A DNA stretch of 64,000 bases from a candidate division KSB1 bacterium (GTDB lineage Bacteria; Zhuqueibacterota; Zhuqueibacteria; Zhuqueibacterales; Zhuqueibacteraceae), in assembly GCA_034506255.1 (NCBI GenBank), contig JAPDPX010000006.1:434001-498000 (forward strand), read 5' to 3'. The notes under the pieces are model-generated. The model had not been told where the DNA came from. It saw nothing but the letters and a program-made list of their open reading frames with translations, and made no database searches. Below, one piece after another: positions 37,712 to 46,580 of the stretch (positions are counted from its first letter, which is position 1; each line of letters starts with the position of its first letter). The translations under genes were made by a program, and so were the position numbers.

Positions 37712-39796
37712 ATGAACCGAACTTTCCGACAACTGGTTGCAACCATGAACATGATCTTCTGGCTGGGTTGGACCGTCATCTACGCGAGCCTCGCTTGGGC
37801 AGCGGACCTGCTGCCCGAACGGCAGCACCCCGTGGTCAGCAAAGTGATCGCGCGTCTGTTCAGCTACCATCATTATCGCCAAATGATGATCGATGACTCG
37901 ACTTCCAGTCATTCCTTCGATTACTATCTGCAGGCCCTCGACCCCAATCGCAGTTTCTTTCTGGCCTCCGATCTCGCCGCCTTCGAGAAATACCGCTATC
38001 AACTCGATGACGCGGTTACCAGCGGACAACTGGAGCCGGCCTTCGCGATTTACAACACCTTCGTCCATCGCGTCGATGAACGCATCGCCTACGCCCTCGA
38101 TCCCGCCCATCAGAAATTCGACTTCAGCAGCGAGGAATCCTACCAGCCCGACCGCAGCCGGGCGCCCTGGGCCGGAAGCGTGGCCGAACTGAATGAAATC
38201 TGGCGGCTGCGTCTGAAGAGCGAAGCCCTGAGCCTGAAACTTGCCGGCAAGGATGCCGCCGGCATCACCAGCACGCTCACCAGCCGCTACACCAACTTTC
38301 AAAAGCGCATCAAACAAAACACGCCGGAAGACGTGTTTCAAATTTTCATGAATGCCATCTCCGAGGCCTACGATCCCCACACCTCCTACCTGTCGCCCAT
38401 CGCCTCCGAAAATTTCGGCATTCAGATGAGTCTGTCGTTGCAGGGCATCGGCGCGCAGTTGACCACCGAAGGCGAGCACACCGTGGTGGTGCGCATCATT
38501 CCCGGCGGCCCGGCGGATCGCAGCCGCGGGCTCTGGCCCAATGACAAAATCGTGGGCGTGGGCCAGGGTCTGGACGGCAAAATGGTCGATGTGGTCGGCA
38601 TGCGCCTGGATGACGTGGTGCAGATGATTCGCGGCGAAAAAGGCACGGTCGTGCGCCTGGAGGTCATTCCCGCCGAGGCGCCGCCCGGCAGCCCGCCCAA
38701 AAAGCTCACCCTGGTGCGCGACAAGATCGTGCTCACCGACCGGGAAGCCAAAAGCGACACCCTGGAAATCACCCACGAGGGCCGCCCCTATCGCATCGGC
38801 GTCATCAGCCTGCCCACCTTCTATTCCGACATGGCGGCGCAGGCGCGCGAGGAAAAGGATTACAAAAGCACCACCCGCGACGTGCGCCAGAAAATCGAGG
38901 AATTGAAAAAAGCCAACATCGACGGCTTGATCATCGACCTGCGCTACAACAGCGGCGGCGCCCTGCAGGAAGCGGTCGAGCTCACCGGCCTGTTCATCGA
39001 CAATGGCCCGGTGGTGCAGGTGCGCAACAGCGACGGCTCGGTGAAGGTGCTGAAGGATCACGACAACGAAGTGGTGTATGACGGCCCGCTCGCCGTGCTG
39101 GTCAATCGCCGCAGTGCCTCCGCCTCCGAAATTTTTGCCGCCGCCATTCAGGATTATGACCGCGGTCTGGTGATCGGCACCCAAACCTTCGGCAAGGGCA
39201 CAGTGCAGCAACTCATCAGCCTGGATCGCTTCATTCCCTCGGCGCAGGCCAAACTCGGCCAGGTCAAACTCACCACCGCCAAATTCTATCGCATCGCCGG
39301 CGGCACCACCCAGCACAAGGGCGTGACCCCGGATATCCTCTTCCCGGGCGAACCGGGTGACAATGAAACCGGCGAAAGTGCGGAACGCAATGCGCTGCCC
39401 TGGGATCAAATTCAGCCCACCGCTTTCAGCCGCTGGAACCTGGTGGCGCAATTCCTGCCGCAATTACGCAGCCGTGCACAGCAACGCATGGCCCAAAATC
39501 CCGAATTCCGGCTCATGGAAGAGCAACTCGAACGCTACCGCCAGGAACACGCCAAAACCACCATCTCCCTGCAGGAAAGCCGGCGCCTGCGCGAGCGGGA
39601 CGAGCGCGAAGAAGAAGAGCTGGCGCTGATCAACCGGCGGCGCGCCATTCACCACCTGCCGCCGTTGAAGAAAGGCGAAAAAATTCCAACCATGGAAAAT
39701 TTGCCGGACCCCCAGCTCGAAGAATGCGCCCACATCGTGATGGACCTGGTTTTGCTCTCGCAACCACATTATCAAGGCAAGGTTGTCAAAGAATAA
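37712..39796 (+). CDS. prc: Tail-specific S41A protease (Prc/CtpA-like)
   Basis: A 694-residue exported protease. The N-terminus has a signal-like hydrophobic segment (MIFWLGWTVIYASLAWA). An N-terminal helical region (LDPNRSFFLASDLAAF, YDPHTSYLSP) is shared with E. coli Prc. A PDZ domain follows (about residues 230-330, with GIGAQLTTEG and VVRIIPGGPADRS). The S41 core has IDLRYNSGGALQEAV, the catalytic Ser in NRRSASASEIFAAA and the Lys in TFGKGTVQQL. A C-terminal helical segment rich in charged residues completes the family architecture. Prc trims exported proteins from their C-termini. A terminator hairpin follows 14 bp downstream. Confidence 0.92.
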   Translation: MNRTFRQLVATMNMIFWLGWTVIYASLAWAADLLPERQHPVVSKVIARLFSYHHYRQMMIDDSTSSHSFDYYLQALDPNRSFFLASDLAAFEKYRYQLDDAVTSGQLEPAFAIYNTFVHRVDERIAYALDPAHQKFDFSSEESYQPDRSRAPWAGSVAELNEIWRLRLKSEALSLKLAGKDAAGITSTLTSRYTNFQKRIKQNTPEDVFQIFMNAISEAYDPHTSYLSPIASENFGIQMSLSLQGIGAQLTTEGEHTVVVRIIPGGPADRSRGLWPNDKIVGVGQGLDGKMVDVVGMRLDDVVQMIRGEKGTVVRLEVIPAEAPPGSPPKKLTLVRDKIVLTDREAKSDTLEITHEGRPYRIGVISLPTFYSDMAAQAREEKDYKSTTRDVRQKIEELKKANIDGLIIDLRYNSGGALQEAVELTGLFIDNGPVVQVRNSDGSVKVLKDHDNEVVYDGPLAVLVNRRSASASEIFAAAIQDYDRGLVIGTQTFGKGTVQQLISLDRFIPSAQAKLGQVKLTTAKFYRIAGGTTQHKGVTPDILFPGEPGDNETGESAERNALPWDQIQPTAFSRWNLVAQFLPQLRSRAQQRMAQNPEFRLMEEQLERYRQEHAKTTISLQESRRLRERDEREEEELALINRRRAIHHLPPLKKGEKIPTMENLPDPQLEECAHIVMDLVLLSQPHYQGKVVKE

Positions 39797-40121
39797 ATCT
39801 CTCCCGCGGCAAGCGTTTGCTGTTGGCAAACGCTTGTTTGAAGCGCAAGTTCGCCAAGCCGCAAGAGACAACCCTGCCGGCTGCCTTGCCACTGGGCGTC
39901 CCGGCGATTTTGTGTTTGGTTTTTGCCTTTTGTCGCTGCTCTTGCAGAAGCGGGCGTTCAGTATCGTAAGGATTTCCTGAAGCACATGCCTGCCAAGCCG
40001 CAACGCAAAACCTTGCCGCCTGACACGGCGCGTGCAGACGGACACGGCCAGGGATTATCGTACAAACCGGCTTGCGACAAAGCTTCACCAAAATCCGTGC
40101 ATGACAACCGGACAGAAACAT
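39797..40121. other. Intergenic region prc-O-methyltransferase
   Basis: 325 bp with the terminator hairpin at 39810-39836 and a gap-repeat segment (words such as GAAGCGC and GCCAAGCCGCAA) that recurs at about 39975-40010, 40808-40875 and 24410-24446. No gene is seen. Confidence 0.5.
39810..39836 (+). terminator. Rho-independent-like terminator after prc
   Basis: A perfect 11-bp stem (CAAGCGTTTGC / GCAAACGCTTG) with loop TGTTG, followed by only three Ts, starts 14 nt after the protease stop codon. Confidence 0.6.
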
Positions 40122-40754
40122 ATGGAAATCGTCTCCGCCGCCCTCCATCGCTACCTCGACGCCCTCCTCCCCGCACGCCCTCCCCAATTGCAGGAGATGG
40201 AAGCCCTCGCGCGCGAGCGCAATTTCCCCATCGTCGGCCCGCAAGCCGGCAGGGTTCTGTATCAATATGCCAAACTCATCGGCGCGCGCCGGGTGTTTGA
40301 AATGGGATCCGGCTTTGGCTATTCCGCCTTTTGGCTGGCACTTGCCCTGCCGGAAGACGGCAAACTCATCTGCACCGATGCCTCGCAAAACAACCTCGAT
40401 CTCGCTGAAGACTATCTCGCCGCCGGCGGCCTGCGGCACAAAGTGGAATTGCTGAAAGGTGACGCACTCAAAATCCTGCAGCAACACCCCGGACCGTTCG
40501 ATCTCATTTTCAACGACGTCGACAAGGAAGACTATCCCCGCGTGCTCGAACTGGCACTCGCCCGTTTGCGGCCCGGCGGTCTGCTCATCAGCGACAACGC
40601 CCTGTTCCACGGCCGCGTAACACAGGAAAATCCCAATCGCAGCACCGCAGGCATCCTGGCCTACAATCAAGCCGCCTTTCACTCCCCCCAACTGTGGACC
40701 ACCATCCTGCCCGTGCGCGACGGCCTGGCGGTCAGCCTCAAACTCTCTGACTGA
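40122..40754 (+). CDS. SAM-dependent O-methyltransferase
   Basis: A 210-residue class-I methyltransferase of the caffeoyl-CoA/catechol O-methyltransferase group. SAM motif I is RVFEMGSGFGYSAFWLALAL, followed by LICTDASQNNLDLAEDYL, the metal/substrate region FDLIFNDVDKEDYPRVL and LLISDNALFHG. The ATG at 40122 is preferred because GGA lies 8 nt upstream and it starts the conserved MEIVSAALHRYLD segment; ATG at 40101 and GTG at 40032 are in frame. Such enzymes methylate small hydroxylated aromatics with Mg2+. Substrate unknown and neighbours uninformative. Confidence 0.85.
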   Translation: MEIVSAALHRYLDALLPARPPQLQEMEALARERNFPIVGPQAGRVLYQYAKLIGARRVFEMGSGFGYSAFWLALALPEDGKLICTDASQNNLDLAEDYLAAGGLRHKVELLKGDALKILQQHPGPFDLIFNDVDKEDYPRVLELALARLRPGGLLISDNALFHGRVTQENPNRSTAGILAYNQAAFHSPQLWTTILPVRDGLAVSLKLSD

Positions 40755-41170
40755 ACCGCCGCGGCGGTGTCCTCCCTGTGCCACGAACAGCCTCCCCGCC
40801 CGCGAAGTTTTTTTGAAGCGCCAAGCCACCAAGTATGCAAAGCAAAACCCTGCCTGCTTCCTGGCGGCTTTGCGGTGAATAAATTCGTTGCGGCAGGCGG
40901 ACAGGAAGTCTGCGCTGTGTTATCATTGTGGGGGGGGTGCAAACGGAAAGGGCAATTGCCCCAAGGAATCCCGCCCGTGAAATTTTTCGAAACCCGGATT
41001 TTCTCCGGCGAAAGCAAATACCAAAAAGCAGCGGGAATCCGCGTTCATCCTTGTTCAAAAATGACCACAAAAATACTTTTGTTGCAGACCCCTCAGTGCC
41101 GGTGCCTGAAGGCACTACTACGAAAGCTCATTTTCATCGTGATGGGTGTGCAAAGGCACATGGCAAATTA

Positions 41171-41214
41171 CCACGAAATGGCTTTTTCCGTGGAGCTCTG
41201 CTTTCGTGCGCGGA
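41171..41214. repeat. 44-bp repeat, copy 1
   Basis: Begins CCACGAAATGGCTT and ends GCGGA. It matches 41270-41313 at 36 of 44 positions by eye, in direct orientation with a 99-bp period, and has a short internal dyad CCACG/CGTGG. Confidence 0.7.
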
Positions 41215-41269
41215 ATGTTTCGATTTGATGCTGTGACTGCCTCGTGTTTTCCATCGCGAAAATACCCTC

Positions 41270-41313
41270 CCACGAAATGGCTTCTTCCGCGGGACTTCGC
41301 TTGCGTGGGCGGA
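41270..41313. repeat. 44-bp repeat, copy 2
   Basis: Second copy of the 44-bp unit at 41171-41214, about 265 bp before the WYL regulator start. Confidence 0.7.
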
Positions 41314-41578
41314 TTTTGGGGGGTTGACCTTGACCTCGAGGGTGGAATCTCTGCCATGCGCGGAACTGCCGGTTATCCTTCCTTTCATCCCGGGACAGCG
41401 CCAGGAGACAGCTCCGGCAGAGTGAGCTGTTTTTGGCTGCGCCGCACACGTTGCCGGGGCTTACGATCTTGCTAAAATTTCATTTGCCTTTCAGACTCCC
41501 TGCTGCTATTCTCCGGCAACTTTCTCCCCAAGCCTGGGCGGGCAAATCGGCGCACTCCTCCAAAAATGGGAGCCCACC

Positions 41579-42493
41579 GTGAAAAAATCCATTCGTCTGC
41601 TGAAGATCTGGCAGCTCTGCCGGCACAAACGCATGATGACCGCGCCCCGTCTGGCGCGCATGTGCAATGTGGATGAACGCACCATCTATCGCGATATCCA
41701 GGCGCTCACCGAAATGGGCATCGCCATTGCCTGCGAGGGCGGCTATCGCGTCATCAACGAAGACGTGCTGCCGCAGCTCAATCTCACCCGCCCCGAACAA
41801 TTGGTGGTCACTTTGGCGCTCAAAAACCTGCCGCTGAACCTGGACAAAGAACTGGAAAAAATCGCCAGCGACGTGCTCAACAAACTGCTCGACCAGCCGG
41901 TGGAGAGTCACGGCATCACCCTGGAAACCGCGAAAATCGGCCCGCTCAAGCCCGGGGTGTTCGCCCGTTTGCAGCGGGCCATTGATGAGCACCGGCTGGT
42001 CACCTTCATCAAATACCGCAAACTCATCGACGAAGAAGAGCACAACCTGCGGCTGGAACCCTACCACCTGCGCTTCATGGATCGCGCCTGGTATCTCGTC
42101 GCCTGGAGCTTCAAGCGCGACGCCTTCCGAACCTACCGCCTCGACCGCATCGACAAACTGCGGCTGGAAAAGGAAACCTTCACCCCCCGGCCATTCGATG
42201 CCGACCAATACTTCCGCGGTGCCTTCGGTGCGGTGGTCGATGCACCCGCGCGTCTGCGCGTGCGCTTCACCGGCCTCGCCAAAGAAATCGTGAAAAAAGA
42301 CGGCCGCTTCCCGCCCGCGGAACTGCACGAGGAAAATGACGCCCTCATTCTGGACAAAACCATCCAGGGCGAAATCCTCTGGTTGCGCTGGCTGCTCGGC
42401 TTTGGCGGCGAAGCCGAAATTCTGGAGCCGGTGGCCATGCGCGAAAAGGCGGTGGCAATGCTGCGGGCAGGCCTGGCGCGCTATGGCTCATAG
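41579..42493 (+). CDS. WYL-domain transcriptional regulator (probable CRISPR-locus regulator)
   Basis: A 304-residue regulator starting with GTG. The N-terminal winged HTH is visible (APRLARMCNVDERTIYRDIQAL, residues about 22-45). A WYL domain follows (about residues 125-215): FIKYRKLIDEEEHNLRLEPY, then RAWYLVAWSFKRDAFRTYRL. A C-terminal WCX-like extension includes LRVRFTGLAKEIV and ILWLRWLLGFGGEAEIL. WYL proteins sense nucleic-acid-like ligands and often control CRISPR-Cas or other defence loci. It lies about 470 bp upstream of cas module A on the same strand. That it controls one or both cas operons is inference, supported by a shared dyad upstream of each. Confidence 0.88.
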   Translation: MKKSIRLLKIWQLCRHKRMMTAPRLARMCNVDERTIYRDIQALTEMGIAIACEGGYRVINEDVLPQLNLTRPEQLVVTLALKNLPLNLDKELEKIASDVLNKLLDQPVESHGITLETAKIGPLKPGVFARLQRAIDEHRLVTFIKYRKLIDEEEHNLRLEPYHLRFMDRAWYLVAWSFKRDAFRTYRLDRIDKLRLEKETFTPRPFDADQYFRGAFGAVVDAPARLRVRFTGLAKEIVKKDGRFPPAELHEENDALILDKTIQGEILWLRWLLGFGGEAEILEPVAMREKAVAMLRAGLARYGS

Positions 42494-42960
42494 TCAATAT
42501 CCGCCCGCAGACGTTCCAACCGGCCGGAGACCGGGTCTCCCGCAACCGGAGATCGTGAAGACTTCAATGGGTTTGGGGCAACGGCCAGGCCGTGGTGGGA
42601 TCGTTGTTGAAAGTCAACTTTTTCGAACAGAATAGTTGTGTCTTGCAACTCAGCCTGGGAGGTGCGTCGGTGGCGAAGATCGTCGCGCAGCATTCCCACC
42701 GGCAACCGAAGCAGGCTGGCAGCCTGTAACCGGCATTTCATGCTACACCCAATACTCCAACCCAAAATCGACTGACCGCAGTTGTCAGGGGGGAGTGGCT
42801 ATATTGTGACAAGCTTGCCGGGCGGGTATGGCAGCGATTTTTGCCTTATCTTGCCCCGACAAATGACACTGGCACCGCTCGTCTGGCGCCGGTCACGATT
42901 CGTGAAAAAACAGCTTGGGACATTCTCAAAAAAACTCTCCACCAAAAAAAGGATTCAGCC
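42494..42960. other. Leader region of cas module A
   Basis: 467 bp between the WYL gene and cas6 of module A. The main feature is the dyad at 42772-42788 followed by a TATATT box at 42800-42805. The segment near 42575-42600 carries the recurrent palindromic word ACGGCCAGGCCGT. No gene is seen. Confidence 0.5.
42772..42788. promoter_or_regulatory. CTGAC-N7-GTCAG dyad upstream of cas module A
   Basis: CTGAC (42772-42776), CGCAGTT, GTCAG (42784-42788), within the wider frame AAAATCGACTGAC...GTCAGGGGGGA. The same element with inverted core lies at 50068-50084 upstream of module B. A TATATT box starts 12 nt downstream. The dyad would sit over the -35 region, as for a repressor or activator site. 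Confidence 0.5.
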
Positions 42961-43650
42961 ATGATGGTCGCCCCCGTGATTCCCTACTTGCGCTGGGAAC
43001 TGCTGCCCGCCGCGCCCGGACCCTTTCAGGCGCATCAGCTTCGTGGCGCCATTGCCAATCTCTACCGCGAATGGTCGATCATGCACCAGCACCATGGCCG
43101 CCAGTATCTTTACCGGCACCCGCTGGTGCAATACAAAGTCATCGACGGTCTGCCCATGGTCGTCGGCCTGGGCGTGGGCGCGGAACTGCTGGCTGCTTTG
43201 GACCCGCCCCGCCGACTGTTGCTGGGCACGCGGATGGTGGAATTCAGCGAGGTCCGTCTGGTTTCCGACATCTATGAGCCGGATTTCAGCACGCTGCACC
43301 GTTTTTACTTTGCCACGCCCTGGCTGGCACTGAATGAGGACAATTACGACCGCTATCGCGAGCATGAGCTGCATGAGCGCCACCAGGCCATTCGCGAGCT
43401 GCTCGAGCGCATTCTCATCGGCAACATTCTGAGCTTTGCCAAGGGCCTGGGGCTGAGCATCCTGTCCCGGCTGCAGGCCAGCATTGCGCAATGGTATGCC
43501 GAGCCGGTGCGCGCCAAACAACGGCAGAGCGGCCTGCTGGCCGGCTTTGCCGCCAGCGGCGAAGTCACCTTTTCCGCCCCGGCGTTTTGGGGCTTCGGCA
43601 AACAATCGAGCCGGGGCAATGGGGTGATGATGACCGCGAAAGCGGAGTGA
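42961..43650 (+). CDS. cas6: Cas6 crRNA-processing endoribonuclease, module A (Cas6b-like)
   Basis: A 229-residue Cas6-family protein. The ATG at 42961 has AAGGA 10 nt upstream. The N-terminal part has LRGAIANLYREW, then a His-rich segment MHQHHGRQ followed by YRHPLVQYKVIDG. The second Cas6 in this window aligns to this as YKYPLVQYKVLRG. The C-terminus has a glycine-rich RNA-binding loop (FWGFGKQSSRGNGVMM). Cas6 cleaves CRISPR repeats and, in many type I systems, stays on the 3' hairpin. It opens module A and is followed after 92 bp by the large-subunit gene. The single array shows one repeat type, so both Cas6 proteins probably face the same substrate, or this one serves an array outside the window. 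Confidence 0.8.
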   Translation: MMVAPVIPYLRWELLPAAPGPFQAHQLRGAIANLYREWSIMHQHHGRQYLYRHPLVQYKVIDGLPMVVGLGVGAELLAALDPPRRLLLGTRMVEFSEVRLVSDIYEPDFSTLHRFYFATPWLALNEDNYDRYREHELHERHQAIRELLERILIGNILSFAKGLGLSILSRLQASIAQWYAEPVRAKQRQSGLLAGFAASGEVTFSAPAFWGFGKQSSRGNGVMMTAKAE

Positions 43651-43692
43651 AGAGGGCAAAATCGGACTTGCGCCGTGAGATTTTGAAAAAAA

Positions 43693-43720
43693 GTTCGTCG
43701 TTTCGCCTTTAGGCGCCGGG
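43693..43720. repeat. Dispersed hairpin repeat in cas gap (module A)
   Basis: A 28-bp segment containing CGCC-TTTA-GGCG. Its reverse complement matches 54146-54173 with two mismatches, including 19 bp in a row (43697-43715 versus 54152-54170). It lies between cas6 and cas8 of module A. Confidence 0.75.
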
Positions 43721-43742
43721 CATTTATCAAGGAGAAAAAGCG

Positions 43743-45581
43743 ATGATTCTCAAATTTCCACAAACCCACAACCCGTGGGTTGATGCCGGCCTGGTCGGCT
43801 TCGTGCAATTCGTCGAGCTGGATATGCCGGCCGACGTAACGTTGCGCCTGCTGCCCGATCGTCTGGAACTGGAGGGTGAGAAAGAGGCGCTGAAAAGTTT
43901 TTTGGAGAAACAATTCCAGCGCCTGGTGCAGGAATGGTACAATGCCTCGAGCGCCAAGCAAAAAGAAGAGTTGTCAGGATACTACTTTGACCCGGTGCAT
44001 TTCCGCTTCCAGCGCTTTGGCAAATCCCTGCCCAAGGGGCTGGCGGCATTGTTGTTTGATGCAGCCGCACGTGACTATGAAGGCCCGAACTGGGATCCCA
44101 AAAAGGATTGCGACGGCAAGAGCGGCCAGGAAACCTCCCGACTCGACCCCGGCGAGGCACGCGAATGGGCCAGGAAAGCCGGCTTGCGGCGCAATTTGCA
44201 GGACATGCTCGATGAATTTTTGCTGGAATCCGGCCTCTGGCAAAAGGGCAAGGCTCGGCCCAAAAGTGGGACCAAAGTCATGCTCTGGGGCCGGCCCAAT
44301 TTGCGCATTCCTGACGTTGAAGTGTGGGCCGAGGACGCCAAGACCAAAGGCGTGTGCAGCATTTCCGGAGAGCCGGTGGGTGCGCGCTATGATATCGACG
44401 GCAAAAATTTTCCCTTCACCGTCGGCAAGAGCGGCCACGTGAATTTCACGCCGGACTGGCAAGCCAACGAAAAAATCGGCTGGAAAACCGCTTACCTGTC
44501 GCTCTTCGCGCCGGTGATCGGTTTCTGGCAGGGCGGCCATGGCGATCCGCATTTGATCGGCGCGCTGCCGGTGGCCAGCGATCTCGTCACCCTGCAGCGC
44601 AATGTGCGTTATCTGCAAAGCATGCTTCATGATGACCCCAGCCTGCAAGGCAACTTCGAAATCAAACTCAAAGCCCTGCGCCATTCCAAAGAGCCGGAGG
44701 AACGCTTCGTGGCCTTCTTCGAGCGTCTCTTTCATCTCACCCTGCAAACGCGCCACGACGAACCGCTGGAAGATTTCAGTGAGTATGAATTTTTCACTCT
44801 GCCGCAGGAAATCAACAATGGCGCGCCCACCGCGTTTCTTTTGATCGAAGCGCACAAAAGCGCCAAGTGGGATATCAAGCACGCCGAAGTGTACCAAGAC
44901 CCCATTTATCTGCTGCGCCTGTTCAGCCGCATGTATGTGCGTGCCCCCCAGACCCGGCAAACCGGCATCGGGGAAGAAGGCGAAGCCGCAAACGATGATC
45001 AACACTGGCAGCACGTTCAGCTAAACTTTAGCCGCTTCTTGCAACAACTTTGGGACCCCACGCGCTACAACAAGCGTGGCGGTCAGGACGGCACCCCACC
45101 CGCCCTGCTGACCCGGCGGTTGGTGCTGCGCCACATGCTGGGCAAAAAGCGCGTGCTGCCAGTTCTGGTTGCCCATGCCTATTCGATCAACCGCGAGTCT
45201 GGCAAAACCGCCGCCATTTCCGAGTTGCTCAAATTCGCCGAAATCTATGAACCTTTATTTTGGAGCAAAGACATGATCGCAAACCGTGATCAATTTCTCA
45301 AAGCAGCCAAGGAGCTGGGCGAGCACGTCGCCATCGTCGTGCACCAACACGACAATGGCCGCAAGAACCGGCTCTACAAGCTGCGCCGCGCGCTCACGCT
45401 GCCGGATTTTCTGCGCGAACTCAACACGCTGCAGGAACGTTTCGGTCTCACCGTGCCGGATGAGCTGACCGCCGGCCTGCTGGCGCCGCAAAACTATGAC
45501 GAATTTCGCGGCTTCTGCCTGCTGAGCGCGCTGAACAAATTCAACAAAATGAGTTTTGCCAAATCCAAACAAGGAGCTTGA
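43743..45581 (+). CDS. cas8: Type I CRISPR large subunit Cas8 (Cst1/Cas8b2-like), module A
   Basis: A 612-residue protein with AAGGAG upstream of the ATG. Identity as Cas8 rests mainly on its position between cas6 and cas7, its size, and visible features: RFGKSLPKGLAALLFD, DMLDEFLLESGLW, and a central region with GFWQGGHGDPHLIGALPVA. The CxxC pairs typical of Cst1-type proteins are not seen; only scattered cysteines remain (VCSISGEP), so the zinc site appears lost. Cas8 recognises the PAM and recruits Cas3. The gene overlaps the last nucleotides before cas7 (stop at 45581, cas7 ATG at 45584). The last 102 codons may be translated separately (see 45273-45581). Confidence 0.72.
   Translation: MILKFPQTHNPWVDAGLVGFVQFVELDMPADVTLRLLPDRLELEGEKEALKSFLEKQFQRLVQEWYNASSAKQKEELSGYYFDPVHFRFQRFGKSLPKGLAALLFDAAARDYEGPNWDPKKDCDGKSGQETSRLDPGEAREWARKAGLRRNLQDMLDEFLLESGLWQKGKARPKSGTKVMLWGRPNLRIPDVEVWAEDAKTKGVCSISGEPVGARYDIDGKNFPFTVGKSGHVNFTPDWQANEKIGWKTAYLSLFAPVIGFWQGGHGDPHLIGALPVASDLVTLQRNVRYLQSMLHDDPSLQGNFEIKLKALRHSKEPEERFVAFFERLFHLTLQTRHDEPLEDFSEYEFFTLPQEINNGAPTAFLLIEAHKSAKWDIKHAEVYQDPIYLLRLFSRMYVRAPQTRQTGIGEEGEAANDDQHWQHVQLNFSRFLQQLWDPTRYNKRGGQDGTPPALLTRRLVLRHMLGKKRVLPVLVAHAYSINRESGKTAAISELLKFAEIYEPLFWSKDMIANRDQFLKAAKELGEHVAIVVHQHDNGRKNRLYKLRRALTLPDFLRELNTLQERFGLTVPDELTAGLLAPQNYDEFRGFCLLSALNKFNKMSFAKSKQGA
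45273..45581 (+). CDS. Predicted internally translated Cas11-like small subunit, module A
   Basis: Inside cas8 an in-frame ATG at 45273 (codon 511) is preceded by GGAG at 45262-45265, 7 nt away. It would give a 102-residue helical, basic protein (MIANRDQFLKAAKEL ... KLRRALTLPDFLREL ... NKMSFAKSKQGA). Type I-B, I-C and I-D systems are known to make Cas11 from an internal start in cas8. Position at the 3' end and size agree. The evidence is only sequence context, so the call is tentative. Confidence 0.5.
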   Translation: MIANRDQFLKAAKELGEHVAIVVHQHDNGRKNRLYKLRRALTLPDFLRELNTLQERFGLTVPDELTAGLLAPQNYDEFRGFCLLSALNKFNKMSFAKSKQGA

Positions 45582-45583
45582 AA

Positions 45584-46486
45584 ATGAAATCCGCCTCAAA
45601 ACCCAATTGCCTGACCATCACCTGGCTCGCTGAAGCCAGTCTCGCCTCCTTCAATGCCGGCGACAAGGAAGCCGACAATTTGGTAAGTTTGAAGAAAATC
45701 ACCCGCCAGAACGGCCAGTACGTCTACATCTCCGGCCAGGCCGTGCGCCGCGCTTTGCGTGATCGCCTGGAGGACATGGGCGAAAAATTGAGCCTGGTGC
45801 ACGTGGAAGAGGGCCAGGACTCCAAACAAACCGCGCACACCCAGGGCAAACCGGCCGAGTTCATTGATGACGATCTCTTCGGTTTCATGATCGCCCGCAA
45901 AGGCCAGGCGGAGAGCGCCAACAAACGCACCGCGCCGGTACGCGTCGCGCCCATGATGAGCCTCACCCCCTGGCAGGGTGAAACCGATTTCGGCGCCAAT
46001 TTTTCCAAAATGGACGTGGACGGCAAACCCAATTTGTTTGAAACCGAAATCGACGGCGGCTATTATCGCGGCACCGTCCTCGTCGAACTGGACCGCATCG
46101 GCTGCGACGAGGGTTATGACAAACCGGATGCGCCGACCAAGCGCGTCGACCGCGTGCAAAAGTTGTTGAAAGCCACGCGCGACCTTTGGCTCTCCGGCCG
46201 GCAAAGCCGTTTCCTGGGCGACCTCACCCCAAAGATCGTCGCCGCGGCGCTGATGACCGCCAAAGTGCCGCTCTTTCTCGAAGCAATTTTCATCAGCAGC
46301 GACGGCAAGCTCAATCTCAACGGCTTGGCCGAGGCTGCGCTGGACCGCAAGGACATTATCGTGGCCAAAACTTTTGGCGGCACGGAAAAATACCGTCCCC
46401 TGATTCCACCGGAATGCGAGCCGGTAACCATTGGCGAAGCTTTTGAGAAAATGTCCGGCTGGATCACGACAAAATTGTTCGAGTAA
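45584..46486 (+). CDS. cas7: Cas7 backbone subunit (DevR/Cst2 family), module A
   Basis: A 300-residue RAMP-type backbone protein. The ATG at 45584 is chosen because AAGGAG lies 7 nt upstream. Family hallmarks: an N-terminal beta-strand LTITWLAEASLASFNAGDKE, the loop YVYISGQAVRRALRDRLEDM, LFGFMIARKG, and APVRVAPMMSLTPWQGETDF. This is the DevR/Cst2 group rather than the Csh2 group of the other module. Cas7 copies polymerise on crRNA to form the Cascade backbone. It is tightly coupled to the upstream cas8 gene. Confidence 0.85.
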   Translation: MKSASKPNCLTITWLAEASLASFNAGDKEADNLVSLKKITRQNGQYVYISGQAVRRALRDRLEDMGEKLSLVHVEEGQDSKQTAHTQGKPAEFIDDDLFGFMIARKGQAESANKRTAPVRVAPMMSLTPWQGETDFGANFSKMDVDGKPNLFETEIDGGYYRGTVLVELDRIGCDEGYDKPDAPTKRVDRVQKLLKATRDLWLSGRQSRFLGDLTPKIVAAALMTAKVPLFLEAIFISSDGKLNLNGLAEAALDRKDIIVAKTFGGTEKYRPLIPPECEPVTIGEAFEKMSGWITTKLFE

Positions 46487-46580
46487 AGCAACGTTCGTCG
46501 CAAGACCCTCAGGCCTGCCCTCCTCCACATCACTGCACGCCTGCGGGAGTCAGGACGAACAACAATTCCACGAGTGGTTT

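Larger units (their letters stand above)
40755..41578. other. Intergenic region upstream of the CRISPR regulator
   Basis: About 820 bp without a credible gene. It carries a gap-repeat copy (40808-40875), a segment near 41073-41140 related to 29486-29545 (including GTGCCTGAAGGCAC), and two copies of a 44-bp repeat (41171-41214 and 41270-41313). No promoter was confidently located for the WYL gene. Confidence 0.5.
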
